Assembly (NCBI GenBank): GCA_024516155.1 | Contig: JAJJXM010000040.1 | Location: 525,422 to 589,421 of the forward strand | From: Pyronema omphalodes | Lineage: Eukaryota; Ascomycota; Pezizomycetes; Pezizales; Pyronemataceae | DNA length: 64,000 nt | Reading direction: 5' to 3' | Shown here: in pieces, positions 1 to 11,250 of the stretch | How positions within the stretch are numbered: position 1 is the stretch's first letter | Layout: each line of letters starts with the position of its first letter | The notes under the pieces: model-generated | Databases searched by the model: none | What the model was told of the DNA's origin: nothing | What the model saw: only the letters and a program-made list of their open reading frames with translations | Program-made: the position numbers and the translations under genes

Positions 1-767
1 TCAGAAGTTGAAATGAGGATCTGGGGAGCTGAGAAGTGAAGTTGAGAAGTTGAGAAGTTGAGAAGTTCATCTTTAAACATATATTCTGTGATATTCTGTG
101 ATATTAACGCTTTTGTAATACCTCCGTAATACTTTTATGATATTGATATTGATATTGATATCGATATTGATATTGATATTGATATTGAGATAGATAGAAG
201 AAAACAACACCCCCTCTCCTCCGTTCACCTCCCCCAACGCTGGGTGCTATAAATACTATGTATCCTATGAATCGAACCTTCTGATAATAACAACGATTAC
301 TGGGGATTGGTTTCAACATTTAACAATGTGGTAGTATACTGGACTCTGGTACATTAAAAGCGTGAATGGACTGTTGATAAAGGATACTGGAGATTTTGTT
401 GATTTGGTTGAGTTCAAAGTTTGGACTGGGAGTGGTGGGTAAGGGGGGGTTGTGAGCAGTGAATGGGAGTAATGAGTTGTGAGTGGGTGTTGTGAGCAGT
501 GAATGAGCAGTGGATGGGAGTAATGGGATATATCGATGGGATATGGGGGTATGGAGAGATGTAATTGATGTTTTGTATAGATACCTGAGGGTAATGAGTA
601 GGGTAAATGTAATGAATGGGATTAATATGATGGAGAGGTTATGGAGAAGGATAATGGGTGGTTGTAGATATGTCTGTCTTGATAGTTGAAATCATCCCCT
701 ACTCAGCCGTCTCGCTTCACGACCGTTGACCACCCTTCGCCACCTTCACTACCCTTCACTAACCTTC
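1..767. other. Intergenic, simple-repeat-rich; no gene seen
   Basis: This stretch is AT-rich and low in complexity, with repeated GAGAAGTT near the start, a TGATAT microsatellite and GTGAGTG/ATGGGA-like degenerate repeats. Open frames here are short and repeat-driven. I see no convincing gene. Confidence 0.6.
138..189. repeat. (TGATAT)n microsatellite
   Basis: About eight tandem copies of a 6-bp unit, TGATAT, with one interruption (GATATC). It lies outside any recognised gene. Confidence 0.9.
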
Positions 768-936
768 GTCCCCTTCAGCCCCCTTTAGCCCCCTTCAGCC
801 CCCTTCATCCCTCTTCATCCCTCTTCATCCCTCTTCAGCCCCCTTCATCCCTCTTCATCCCTCTTCATCCCTCTTCATCCCTCTTCATCCCTCTTCATCC
901 CTCTTCATTCCTCTTCATCCCTCTTCATCCCCGGGA
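768..936. repeat. 10-bp minisatellite (CCCTCTTCAT)n
   Basis: A run of 10-bp units of the form CCCTCTTCAT, with early variants CCCCCTTCAG and CCCTTTAG, covers about 170 bp. The tract is a strong strand-asymmetric polypyrimidine. It is open in one frame, giving a Ser/Leu/Pro/His-rich peptide, but that follows from the repeat and is not evidence of a gene. Confidence 0.92.
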
Positions 937-1525
937 TTATTTTTATGAAATATTGAAAGAAATGAAATTACTATTCCTCTTATCCTAATTCCTATGTTGT
1001 ATTATTTGTGGTGAAAAAATTGGTAATGATAGAAAACGGAAACAGAAACAGAAAGACAGACAGAAACAAAAATAGCGATAGAAACAGAAACATCATACGC
1101 TATCGGTACAGTAAATACCACAGTGCTAAGAAATAGTAACGATGTACCCAAACCACATACAATCAGATAGCCAAAACCAGATATCCGTAGATCGTGAATC
1201 CGCAACGACATTTGAGGTGAGATTACCGCAAACAAAAAAACAACCAAACCCCATACCCCTCAACCGGTGCTGAAATCGCATGAACAAACCAGAAACCAGA
1301 AACCTATTACCCTCCATCTGGCATCGCCGTGTACAAACCAAACACCCAGAAAGCCAAATTATTCCGTATCCAACAGGAAATAGATAGCATTCAACCTCTT
1401 CGTATGATCGTCTCTCGACATAAAATTGATGTAACCCAACGCAGAAACCAACTTGACACGTTCATCTGCAAAAAAAAACACACTTCTCATCAGCCTCTGT
1501 TCATCATCCTTTTTGGTACACACTA

Positions 1526-3180
1526 CTACTTCTCATGAAGTTTATATAGCATATGCATTCCAAACTTCATTACAAACGCTTCCTTCTTTTTTAGGAGCTG
1601 GAGTTGCTTTTGTGCAAGCTCATACTCCATGCGCTTGATTTCTGTGAGTTCTTGTTGTTGGGTAAGGGAAAGGTTACCATTATGAGGAGAGGTTGTGGTT
1701 CTGATGGGGGATGATGTGTTGTCGTCGAGAGGAGGAGTGGTGGTCCTGGTGGGGAGTGAAGATGAGGGTGTGGAGATCCTAGTACGTCTCCTCTTGACAG
1801 GAGCCTCGTTCTCCTTGTCAGTGTCGCTGCCATCTCCAAAGGTACGCTTGTTCTGGCCAGTAATCGACTCGCCGAGGGGAGACTCAGCCGGATTGCCCAC
1901 AACCTCCCCGCTACGCACCATGCGTCTTCTCAGCTTGGGCTTTGGAGTAAGAGCAGTCTCGATAAGAAAGTTCTTCTCTGCTATCACAAGTGCGTATGCT
2001 GCGGCTTCCATCTCTGGAGACCCTCTGTTGTAGATTGTAGACTTGTCGTCCCAGAGCTTAAAATATTCGAGGAGGAACCTGGCAATCTTCAAGGTCTTTT
2101 GGTGAGATTTTTTCTCGACCTTAGTCTCGAGAAGTTTCTCCCTTGCAATCTCCTCCCGAGCCTTACCACGGAAGACTTCCCAGGAACGGTCAATTTCCTC
2201 CTTGAACCGAGATGGTAGCTCCTTCCAAGTGAGACCAAGCTGCTCCCGGATTGTCTCGAGGTTAAGAATGGGAGGCGTTTTTAACAGGTCCTTACGATGA
2301 TTGTGCTTAAGCGTAAGAGCGGCCTTGTGAGCATTTAGTTCACGAACGAGGTCCGGGAAGAAGCCGTTCAAGGTGTGCGTGGGGATCCACTGGTGTCCGG
2401 GAGGCTTCCTTTTGACAATGAAGTCGCCATCAGAATCGTTGTATCCGTTCTTCTCTATTCGCTATGATATAAGTATAGATCAAACTATGAAGTAGGAATA
2501 AGTGATAGAGAACGAACCGCTGAGGCCTTTCCACAATCTTTGTGCCAGCTTACGGCATCCATGATACTCCTTCATGATGTAGAAGAAGTTACCAAGGATG
2601 GCGTATGCTTCCTTGGCCAACGCCTCTTCGAAGCGCCTTTTGCGGATCTCATCGGCAACCAGATATTGCTCTTCATTCTGGAGCATAGCCAGGACGATGA
2701 CTTGTTCATCCTCGACTCTCTGGATCTTTTCATCGAATTCTGGTTGGAGGTAATGCGGCTAATTACGTTAGCTGTAACTTGCAATAACAAGATCAGAACA
2801 ATACATACTGGAGGATCCCTTGCGACAAAGTCATACCCGTCCCCTTCTGAGGGCCCATTGCCGTAGTAGGAGGAGTTGTCCGCAGAACTCGCATAGGGAT
2901 CTGTGCAAGTTCCGACATCTGACTCCATATTAACAGACAGGTTAGACTCTTGTTCTGAGTTGTCAGACAGATGTTCTTCATCCGTCGACTCCTCATCCGA
3001 ATCGTCTGATCCAAGGTTCGAATTATCACCAAGGATTCCGTCGCTCTCTGAAGGTGAATTAGGCATATCAGGGAAGGGGATAATATCTGGTTCCTGAGAT
3101 CCAGGCTCTGGCGTAACGTTGAGAACCCACTGCTTGACCATTTTTGAGATGAATTCGCCGGGTGGGTGAGGAAGTGGCAT
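1526..3180 (-). CDS. Hypothetical protein, three exons, acidic N-terminus and coiled-coil C-terminus
   Basis: I do not recognise the family. Exons on the minus strand are 3180-2809, 2758-2518 and 2454-1526. The introns (50 and 63 bp) have GTATGT and GTTCGT donors, the first with a GCTAAC branch-like motif; frame is kept across both, giving about 513 residues. The first ATG (3180) is preceded in frame by more open sequence but no ATG. The N-terminal third is very acidic and Ser-rich (runs such as DSDEESTDEEH). The middle is helical and charged (LGLTWKELPSRFKEEIDRSW). A basic stretch, KENEAPVKRRR, could be a nuclear localisation signal. The last about 45 residues are rich in Leu, Lys and Gln and likely form a coiled coil. 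This composition would suit a nuclear DNA- or chromatin-associated protein, but that is inference. Confidence 0.65.
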
Positions 3181-3210
3181 GAAAGTGGGAAAGAGTGTTC
3201 TGTCTTTCAA

Positions 3211-5067
3211 GAGGCTTCGAGTAAAGTTTTCTTATGGACATGGAGGTGGAAGATAACCCTCCGTGGCTAGCGTTGTGTTACATATGCGTGATCCTTGGTG
3301 ATACAACACGAGTTACATTGAAGCGCTTTGAGAACACCATTCTACATACGCGTACCCAACATATTTCAAAGACAGTCTACTTCATGTTGAGAGAGGATAA
3401 CGACAGACACGGGGATACTCCAATAGGCCATCCGAATTCTCATCTATTGATAGAAGGTACCTCCCCTTCCTCCCTTTGTTCATTATTAATATTTCCGCAG
3501 CATTCTCAACTCCATCAAAAACCGTCGTTTTCCACTATCGGTAGATTCGCGTTCGTTCACTACAACGATTTCACCAACTTTGATATTGTACTTCATCTAA
3601 ATTTCGTTTAAGATGTCCTACATCCACTCTCAACTAGACGATATATTATCAAAACTCGTCCAATATTCTTGCTTCATACTCGTCATCATCATTTTCAGTA
3701 ACGGTACCACCTCCCCAGAGATCAGCAAGTTGTGGTGATTGAACATGATTCTTCACTTTCTATCACAGTTGTTCTAGCCCACCAGCTGTACACCAAACAC
3801 ACGATACGGAGTTTACCTACCATCACCCGAAATACAAACAAAGGGGAAATTTTTACCACAAGAAGCACCATTTCTGTACGTAGCAAAGTTACAAAAGAAT
3901 CCTACGCCGAATCTCTTCTCAGTTTAAAAAGACAATCATTGCCTAACTCAAATACATACAGAAACCGGTACATTAAAGCTAATTGGACGTGAAAGTACCC
4001 AACTGACAGATATTTCAGTCACTCATGAATCCGGTGGCTCGTAACTTTTTCTCGACGGCATACTTCTTCCATGCTGATACGGTCGAATTTCGACGCCACT
4101 CCATCGAGCGTGCTCTAGTCACTTCAACATGACCGTCTACGTTAGAGTTGGGGTGGGGGCTGCAGAAAATGCGAGATATATTTTACTCATACGTCTGTAA
4201 GCATGAAAGGGATTCTAGACAACTATGCTTCGGACCCGGGGAAGGGGAGAATGCTAATGGAAATTAAAAAGGTGCAGTAGGCACCGAGCCGGCGAAATTA
4301 AAGTGATAGAGTGAATCATAAAGTTGATCATTGACCAATAAATTACCGCCCGGAATAAAAGAATGCTGGATCCATCCGCAAGGTAGCCAAACAGATTTTA
4401 GAACTTCTTCTAGAGGTGGATTGGTACCAGCCAATCATGTAGGATCACCCGAATTTACAGACAGTGAGCGAGGTACATTTCCCAAAATCACAGTTTGCGA
4501 TCTGGAATTATCTATATATCGGTTTACATAAACATGAGTTAGTCCAAACACGCTAGAGAATATTACTCTATAAGTCAAGATTTCTGCATGGTATTTTAAC
4601 TGCGGAGTAATGATACCTGAGATATGCATGGATTATGATGATTAATGTGATAATGTGACATGAATGAAAACTCTTCAACAAATCGAGTACAAATTTGGAG
4701 GCAGACAGTCGAGAGTTATCAAAGCTATGAATTCGTCGAAAGAGCCAAATAGTCTTGAGACTCAAAATTATGCAGGTTGCACGGGGCACACTGAGCTAGA
4801 GTAGATGATCTAGCCCACCGGGTGTATGAAAAGGGGCATTATGTTTGTTTTTATTTCAATATCAAGTCTGGTCACATAGAATGAAACTCTAGGTGAGCAT
4901 TAAATTGTTTCCTGACTGCTTATGTATGCCGCGCACGTGCCCATGGGCATAGATACGGATAGCGGCGAGCTGCATATTCCAGAGGTTCGTGAATCCATTC
5001 AAGCTGGCTGGGTAGACCGGTCAAGATATTTCTACGAATCGGAGATGCTACTGCCGATCATGGTGCA
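3211..5067. other. Intergenic; nothing recognised
   Basis: It holds the presumed promoter side of the gene ending at 1526 and AT-rich sequence. Open frames here are short, lack family features and have no supporting splice structure. Confidence 0.5.
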
Positions 5068-5079
5068 TATATAACCCCT
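5068..5079 (+). promoter_or_regulatory. TATA box plus CCCCT (STRE-like) motif
   Basis: TATATAA at 5068-5074 runs directly into CCCCT at 5075-5079. About 180 bp of CT-rich leader with a CCAACCAACCAACC run follows, then an ATG at 5263. This resembles the core promoter and leader of well-expressed filamentous fungal genes. CCCCT is the stress-response element of yeast; its use here is inference. Confidence 0.5.
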
Positions 5080-5262
5080 TACACCTCCCACATCTTCCAG
5101 AACTTTTCTTATTCCTTCCTTCCTATCCATCTCATCTCGCCATCTCATCTCAACTCGCTTAATATCGCGTCGCCTGCATCGATCACTTTTACCAACCAAC
5201 CAACCAACCCAACTAACCTTAATCAACACCGGCCGTATTCACATCGCTTCTATCAAATCATC

Positions 5263-5373
5263 ATGATGACTAACCTTCTCGACTTGTCTCTCTGCGCGGC
5301 TGCCTTAAGCTTCGTCGGATATGCTTGGTACAGCGTAACTCAGAACAAAAAAGCCTCAGACAAGAGGAAATAA
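5263..5373 (+). CDS. Very small putative single-pass membrane protein (36 aa)
   Basis: The ORF starts at ATG 5263 (a second ATG follows directly) and encodes a 36-residue peptide. Residues about 5-23 are hydrophobic (LLDLSLCAAALSFVGYAW), followed by a basic tail (QNKKASDKRK). That arrangement fits a single-pass membrane peptide with its basic side in the cytosol. Support for a real gene comes mainly from upstream: a TATA box, a CT-rich leader and a clean ATG context. I recognise no family, and the ORF is short enough to occur by chance. It could also be the first exon of a longer gene. Confidence 0.4.
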   Translation: MMTNLLDLSLCAAALSFVGYAWYSVTQNKKASDKRK

Positions 5374-6294
5374 TGGTTAGCGTTAAAGTTCTGTGTTCTG
5401 TATGTAACCGCCGGTCTTTGTCCATACCTAGTTCCGAAAAAAATAAGGCTAACCATATTAGGCGCTTACGACAGGCTGCGTGACTACGTCATGCGACCCG
5501 ACATTCAGGTGCTGCAACTTGTCAGGGATCATCGGTGGAGGTTCTGTACTCGTGCACCATGTTTGTTTTTTTGATGTGCTTTTTGGAGTTCGGGTTAGAT
5601 TTTGCGATATTTTCTTTTTAGCGAGGAAGAAATTTTAATGCATGTTTCTTTGTATGCAATTCATTCATCAAATATCATTCGGTGGAAACAGCTTTCCAAA
5701 ATGATCGAAGGTTCACCATCCGTTGCAGGGTTGTCTGAATGGTACAAAGAATTCCGAATTTTCCCATATCATAGATTCGGAAATGTTTGCATGGCTGTTA
5801 TTTTTTCATTAAATTCAAGCCAGCAGCGAGACGGCTACATACACGCAAATAAAGAGACATGTGAAGTTTGAACAGGAGAACTAGCTATTGTGAGAGGTCG
5901 TTCAGGCAAGTTTTGCTGTGACTGCTTGTGGAGGTGGATGTTGCCTTAGCGTACATCTCCTCGTTATGTTTATTCTGTCGATGGTATGTTTGCTCGTTAT
6001 CGAATGTCACTCACAAAATTCTCCATCTCCATCTTTCTGTCTCTATTTGTCTCCCCAAGTGCCAGCTCATCCTACGTCTGACCAGGAGCACTTTCACACA
6101 CCATCGACCCTTTCAAACGGATGTAAAAAGTTCATTCAGAATAGCAGTGTGCGCCCACTCTGCAAATTCCTCGCCCTACTCAACATAGGTAGACCTGAAA
6201 CACACACATCCCTCTATATCTATTTATCTTTTCTCTACCTCATCATACAGCTAGCTATATTCCAACAACACACTACCCCTGTATACCACCAACA

Positions 6295-6462
6295 ATGATC
6301 CCGGAAATCACACATTTCATCCAAACCTCCCTCATCACCACCGCGTTACTCTGCCTAATACTCGTCAGCTGTATCTTTCACGGGATCAAAGTCAACTTCA
6401 ATGAGTTTATATCGCTCATAATCGTTATATTATGTATCAACATCATCCACTGTATACTATAG
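6295..6462 (+). CDS. Small putative two-span membrane protein (55 aa)
   Basis: The ATG at 6295 sits in a good fungal context (CCAACAATG) after a long pyrimidine-rich, leader-like stretch (about 6030-6290). The 55-residue product has two hydrophobic segments, around residues 10-29 (TSLITTALLCLILVSCIF) and 39-54 (EFISLIIVILCINIIHCI), joined by a short loop (HGIKVNFN). No family is recognised. It lies 0.9 kb from another tiny hydrophobic ORF on the same strand with a similar leader, so the two may be related in function or both be spurious. Confidence 0.35.
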   Translation: MIPEITHFIQTSLITTALLCLILVSCIFHGIKVNFNEFISLIIVILCINIIHCIL

Positions 6463-7422
6463 ATCCCAAGTTGTCCTTACGGGGCGACGCATTTTCCGCA
6501 GGTTTTCAGTCATAAGATAATGTCGTTTTGTACCAGCTTGTCAAAGCTCTTTATTCGTATTATTCGTCAGTCCCTCTGACGTGCAAGAGTTATTACGATG
6601 ATGTTCCAGTTCTGTTACACATGATCAGCCCTATGCATTCTATGCATGCTAAAATGGCGTTGATGCAGGGTTGACAGGGTTGACAGGGTTGTTCTGCGCA
6701 TGCATCCTGGGCACTGGAATATGTATGTGTGGTTGGCTATTTCTGGGGCTAAACAGTACTTACCAAAAAAAACTTTTAATAATTACAGTAGTTCGGTTAA
6801 TCTTGAAACGTCTTGTTTTCGGCAGTTACGCAATTATTGATTTTTTTTGAAAAAAAAATTGAAATAAAGCACTCTATATTACATTGGAGGACCCAAATCC
6901 CAAAAACAGTCTGATGATACCCATTGAAAAAGATTCCGTATACAATCAGATAGCTAACTTGCGCGACCCAGCTCGTGCTTACCTTTTTAATAGTTTCATA
7001 TATACCCCATATGTAATGGAACCAATTATCAGGCTATGGATAAGGTATCATCAATTTTATTCCATGTAGGCAGCCCGTCAGTTAGCCGAAATCGTTATAT
7101 CATTCCAGGCGGTGCATGTATTTTACTCCCAGAACAATCACGTATCGTAATTTACTCCAGAAACTAAAGCAAGACGCATGTCAGATTCGGGGGTGTTCAT
7201 ACTCTTTTCTTGGGTATACTCCACCTTAATAGCTGCTATGGCCTAATTGCGCCACTGGGGTTTATACCACAAAAGTTACATCATAAACAATCACTATAGT
7301 CTAGAAATATATTGTAATTCTCGGTTTCGGCATTAATTTCGAACACAATGAAATTTTTACGTTCTCGAAAAGCTTGTCGATTCGAGATAAAGAGGGATTG
7401 AAAGTAAACTACCAAAATTTAA
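6463..7422. other. Intergenic, AT-rich; nothing recognised
   Basis: It contains a short direct repeat, GGGTTGACA (around 6670-6690), and homopolymer A/T runs. No convincing coding sequence is present. Confidence 0.5.
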
Positions 7423-7472
7423 TACTCGTGCCTAAAGATGGTGACTAGCGCCATCATCCTTGGGTACGAGTA
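7423..7472. repeat. Imperfect 50-bp palindrome, copy 1 of a hairpin family
   Basis: The left arm starts TACTCGTGCCTAAAGATGG and the right arm ends CCTTGGGTACGAGTA, its near reverse complement, with GACTAG near the centre. The same core, GTGCCTAAAGATGG, forms a perfect hairpin at 56704-56747. The two sites are 49 kb apart, so this is a repeated element and not a chance palindrome. Confidence 0.75.
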
Positions 7473-7628
7473 ACGCAAAAATGAAATGTTTTGAGTAAAA
7501 AACGCTGGAACGGGTATCCTTTTACTAATTCCCAACTTTCCTGATTGGGATGTCCTATCTTCATAGTTCTGGGTAATCAGGAAGCAAAGAGGGCGGATGC
7601 CTCCCTCCTCCCTCCCAAACTTCTTCCC

Positions 7629-9317
7629 CTAAGCCTGCTCCTGTACCTTCTCAACCCCCTCCATCTCCCTCCAAATCAGCTCATTAAACTCCCTCGACCT
7701 ATCCAAATAAACCTGATGCCCAGCTCCCACAATCTCCACAAACCCCGCCATACCCTCCAACTGCCTAATTCTCCCCACCATTCTCTTCCCCGCCTCGGGA
7801 TCCATCCAATCCTCCTCTCCATAAACCCAAACACTGGGAATCCCCCTCTCCACCAAATCCTCCACAGCATCACACAACGGCTTCTTTATCACCACTCCTG
7901 CGTCCGCTAGATAACAAAGCGCAGAATCACCCCCAACACCTTCTTGTAGTAGACGCAGAGTATACTGGAATAGCCATGCACTTTCCTCTGGGCTACCAAG
8001 ATCGGAAAGTCGCTTTGACATCCAGGATGCTACAGGATGCGGAAGGGAGAAGAAGGAGGTCATGGGTGCGAGTTTGGGGAGGAGGAAAGGGGGGATGATT
8101 TGGTGGCGCATAGAGAGGGATAGAGGGCGGTGAAACCAGGGTTTATGGACATATGTTGTTGGAACTGTGGTGTGGTGGCCGGTGTCTGTGGTGCTTAAAC
8201 TAGAGGAGCTGGCGGGCGTGGAGGAAACAGGTGGACGGCTGGGGATTAGTTTCTCGACTCCAACGGGGGAAACCATGATGAGTTTGTTTACGGCGTGAGG
8301 ATACTTTAGGGCATATCTCATGCCAAGATATCCTCCAAACGAATGCCCTATTCGTTAAGATCAGCCTTCATCTCCCCATCCTCAGAAATATTCAATACCG
8401 AGAAAGAAAAAATACATACCAACCAACATAAACTTCTTATCTTCCCCCAGTCGTTTTATCCTCCATTCTTCAAGCCTATCAATAAACTTCCATTCAATCT
8501 CCCTGATTCTTTCATCTTCCCGAGTTTCTTTCGGTTTCATATCAGGCCTACTTGATCGCCCCATTCCGATCCAATCGACCGCATATACCCCCCATCCCGG
8601 CTTCCTTGAAAGTGGTTCTAGGTTTCGGTAGAAATATGCCAAACCTGCCATGGCACCATGGAGAAGGACTAGGTGGTGTTTTATTTGCGCTTTGGACCCA
8701 TGGTATACTAAGATTTCGTTTAAAACTCGGGGTGTTCCGGTTTTGTATTCGGATTCAAAGTCTTCGTATGTGGGATTGGGAAGATTGGGGCTTTTGGTAT
8801 TGTTGACGGGTGAAGATGTGGGGGATGATAAGTTTACAGAGGCTTCATGGGAGGTTGGAATTTGTGGTTTTTTGAGGCCTAGATTTATTAAGGCCTTTTC
8901 AGCAGTGCGGAGGTTTGCATTTTCAGCGGTGCGTAAGTCGGGTTCTTTGGAGGTTTGATTTTCGGTGTTTTCCGTGTTTTCGGCAGTTTTGGTATCGGCA
9001 TACTTAAATTCCCCGAGATTCTAAGACAAAGAAGGGATTAGTAGAGGGTCATTTTTCGGGAGACAAAGGAGCTTTAAAGATAGAAAATATATGAAGAAAT
9101 ATAAGTAAAGCGAAATATTGATCAGGTACGGTAGGTCCAAAACAGCAATAGTCTACACCAACTAATATTTAGTCGACACTGGCTATTGTAATGAACGAAA
9201 AATGTCGATTCCCGCCTTTGAGAGGGGAATATCACGTACTTTAGGGACTTTAAAACCGCGGTCTTTAGAGGAAGGATATCCGACTGGCCTGGGTTTTTCT
9301 GCTTTTCTGCTGTTCAT
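7629..9317 (-). CDS. CLD1/ABHD5-like alpha/beta hydrolase (phospholipid acyl hydrolase)
   Basis: Predicted exons on the minus strand are 9317-9240, 9020-8420 and 8347-7629, giving 465 residues. The 72-bp second intron is well supported (GTATGT donor, frame restored through the active site). The 219-bp first intron (GTACGT donor, CTACTAAT branch) and hence the start are less sure. Family features are an oxyanion-loop HG in VLLHGA (about residue 147), nucleophile Ser229 in GHSFGG, acid Asp406 in GEEDWMD and His437 in GHQVYLD. The last motif is H-x4-D, typical of the ABHD5/CGI-58, yeast Cld1 and Ict1 group. Cld1 removes acyl chains from mitochondrial cardiolipin, and Ict1-type members acylate lysophosphatidic acid. 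The sequence alone does not say which activity applies. The N-terminus carries a degenerate LRTAEN/LRTAEK repeat of unknown role. Length suits the family (yeast Cld1 about 445). Confidence 0.88.
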
Positions 9318-10047
9318 TTGCCAATCTTAAACTTGTAGACAATGGATGCGGCTTTCTTTTTCTTGTCGTTTATCTGGATAGTAAAAAGAAATCGTCGAAG
9401 AATTAGCTGTTGTAGATACCATCAAGGCATCAAGCTACATATGTTGTAACATTGTTCGTAATGACAACCGCAGCCGTCCACGAGGCATGAAGCGTGGCGC
9501 AGTTGCAGCGAATTGTTAGAGTGCAGTTCACATGTGACACATTCACGACCTTGCCAAGCCAGTTCCAATGACTAAGTGCGGTACGCTATCCTGATTCATA
9601 ATTCTTTAAATTGCGCCTTTAACACAGCCCTACCGGAGGACTTAGGCGAGGCTGGTAGAAGCCGAAATGAGAAATCTTGTCAATACGTCATTGAAAGGGG
9701 TTTCATTCATCATCACTCATTCGCGTCCGACGCGTTATGACAGCCAATTGGCGTTTACTTTTTCTTCTGTCCTGCGTCAAAACTGTGAGGTTCGAAAAAA
9801 TCTTGTGTAACCATGGTCTCCGCTGGGGCCAGGCCAGCTCGCTTAGCCAAGCCTGCTTGCGGCTCTCGTGCGTGCTGGCCTGAGCTGTATATGGAACTTC
9901 CAGACCAACGTTCCCATCCAGCACGAACTCACGACATCATCCCGACGCCATGCGGATATATCAGTGAGCGTTCACCAAGTCGGAAACCGAAGCGCGCGCG
10001 CATTATTACGCATATAGATATTTCTCACCTCCGACAGCATCCCTATA
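9318..10047. promoter_or_regulatory. Divergent intergenic region between the hydrolase and SPO7
   Basis: Two diverging genes share this 730-bp spacer, so it should hold both promoters. I see no strong TATA box. Part of it reads open in the plus direction just upstream of SPO7, but without family resemblance. Confidence 0.45.
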
Positions 10048-11250
10048 ATGCCTTCCATGACCACGAGTATGGATACCTCCGACCTAGACCTATTAGTTAA
10101 AGGGTCTCTACCCAGCGGCTCACCTCCCGCGCAGCCCGAACCTCCCGCGCAACCCAAAGACCCACTCGAAGCAGCGCCCTCTTCACCGTCACAAATCTAC
10201 CTCAACCTGCTCATTCTCGAAGCCTCGTTACGAAGCCAGTACCTAAACCATCTTGCCCGCCGTCGCAAATTCACCTTCTTCCTCATCCTCCTGTTCCTCT
10301 GGATCGCCTTCTTCTACTACCGTTTCTTCATCCTAGGCGGATCACCTTACTACTATTTCTCCCTCTTTGAGAAGCTAGGTCTTGGGGGTGGTGTGGGTAC
10401 AGGAGTTCTCTACTACGCCACAGGTCTCTACCACAAAACCATCGTTGAACCGCGCCGCTTCGTCGCCATTGCAAATCGGGGTATCCGCGGCTTCAATGTC
10501 AAGTTGGTCAAGCAGCCACTATCTTATAAAGAATGGATCAACTGGTGGTGGGATTGGTACACCTTCCGTGCACCCCCCGCACCACCCGTTGCGCCAACTC
10601 CAGCTTCCCGTCGCCTCTCCGCCAACACACGCCGTCCTGTTATTCCCCCGGTGATGGGGCACCGTCATAGCGGTTCTTTCTCTTCCGCCCAGGCCCAGCG
10701 TCCTGTGGTGAAGCCGGGTCCTAATACCGATGATGACGACGATGACGATGAGGTGGAGGAGTATCTTCCTGGCGGATTACATATCAAGCTCGTAATCATG
10801 CCAAAGGGGTTTTCTCCCGATTTTCGGGAAGGGTGGGAGGTGTATCGTACCGAGTACTGGGATAAAGAAAACGAGGCTAGAGCACTTCGCCGGGAGGAGA
10901 TAAAGCGGAACCGGCATAAGATTACACCTACAAAATCCGCGACAGCAGAAGTAAAGGTTAGACATAGCTCTATATCGCTACGGAATAGAACACCAACGCC
11001 AGATCCCGAGTCAAAGCCAGTTACTGGAAGACCACGCAGAGGTAGTACGGCGAGTTTGAAAAGAAGAAGCTTGCCGGGAATGTCCGGGGTGGCAGGTGTT
11101 TCAAGGGCTAGTACCCCGGGAGATATTTCTGATTCTGGGAGCACGACAAGCGCGTTAGGGGAGGGAAAGAATAGGACACCGCGAAAGACTGGCAAGGGAA
11201 GGGGGAAGAAGAGAGCACCCAGGAATGATGAGAGTGCGGTGGATGATTAA
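10048..11250 (+). CDS. SPO7: Spo7-like regulatory subunit of the Nem1-Spo7 lipid phosphatase
   Basis: This single-exon 400-residue protein is a Spo7 homologue. Spo7 holds and activates the Nem1 phosphatase at the nuclear envelope/ER. That complex dephosphorylates Pah1 (lipin), steering phosphatidate into triacylglycerol and limiting nuclear membrane growth. Diagnostic sequence begins near residue 50, in IYLNLLILEASLRSQYLNHL, directly followed by a first membrane segment (FFLILLFLWIAFFYY). A second hydrophobic segment lies near residues 112-125 (GGGVGTGVLYYATGLY). Then comes the conserved block with WINWWWDWY, an Asp/Glu run (DDDDDDDEVEEY) and LHIKLVIMPKGFSPDFREGWEVYRTEYW in outline. The C-terminal 100 residues are basic, Ser/Thr-rich and low in complexity, as is common in filamentous fungi. 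ATG 10048 is the first in frame. Confidence 0.93.
   Translation: MPSMTTSMDTSDLDLLVKGSLPSGSPPAQPEPPAQPKDPLEAAPSSPSQIYLNLLILEASLRSQYLNHLARRRKFTFFLILLFLWIAFFYYRFFILGGSPYYYFSLFEKLGLGGGVGTGVLYYATGLYHKTIVEPRRFVAIANRGIRGFNVKLVKQPLSYKEWINWWWDWYTFRAPPAPPVAPTPASRRLSANTRRPVIPPVMGHRHSGSFSSAQAQRPVVKPGPNTDDDDDDDEVEEYLPGGLHIKLVIMPKGFSPDFREGWEVYRTEYWDKENEARALRREEIKRNRHKITPTKSATAEVKVRHSSISLRNRTPTPDPESKPVTGRPRRGSTASLKRRSLPGMSGVAGVSRASTPGDISDSGSTTSALGEGKNRTPRKTGKGRGKKRAPRNDESAVDD

Noticed and set aside
10665..11195. 176-codon minus-strand frame opposite SPO7
   Set aside because: It is a shadow of the SPO7 coding sequence; its Ser run mirrors the Asp run of Spo7.
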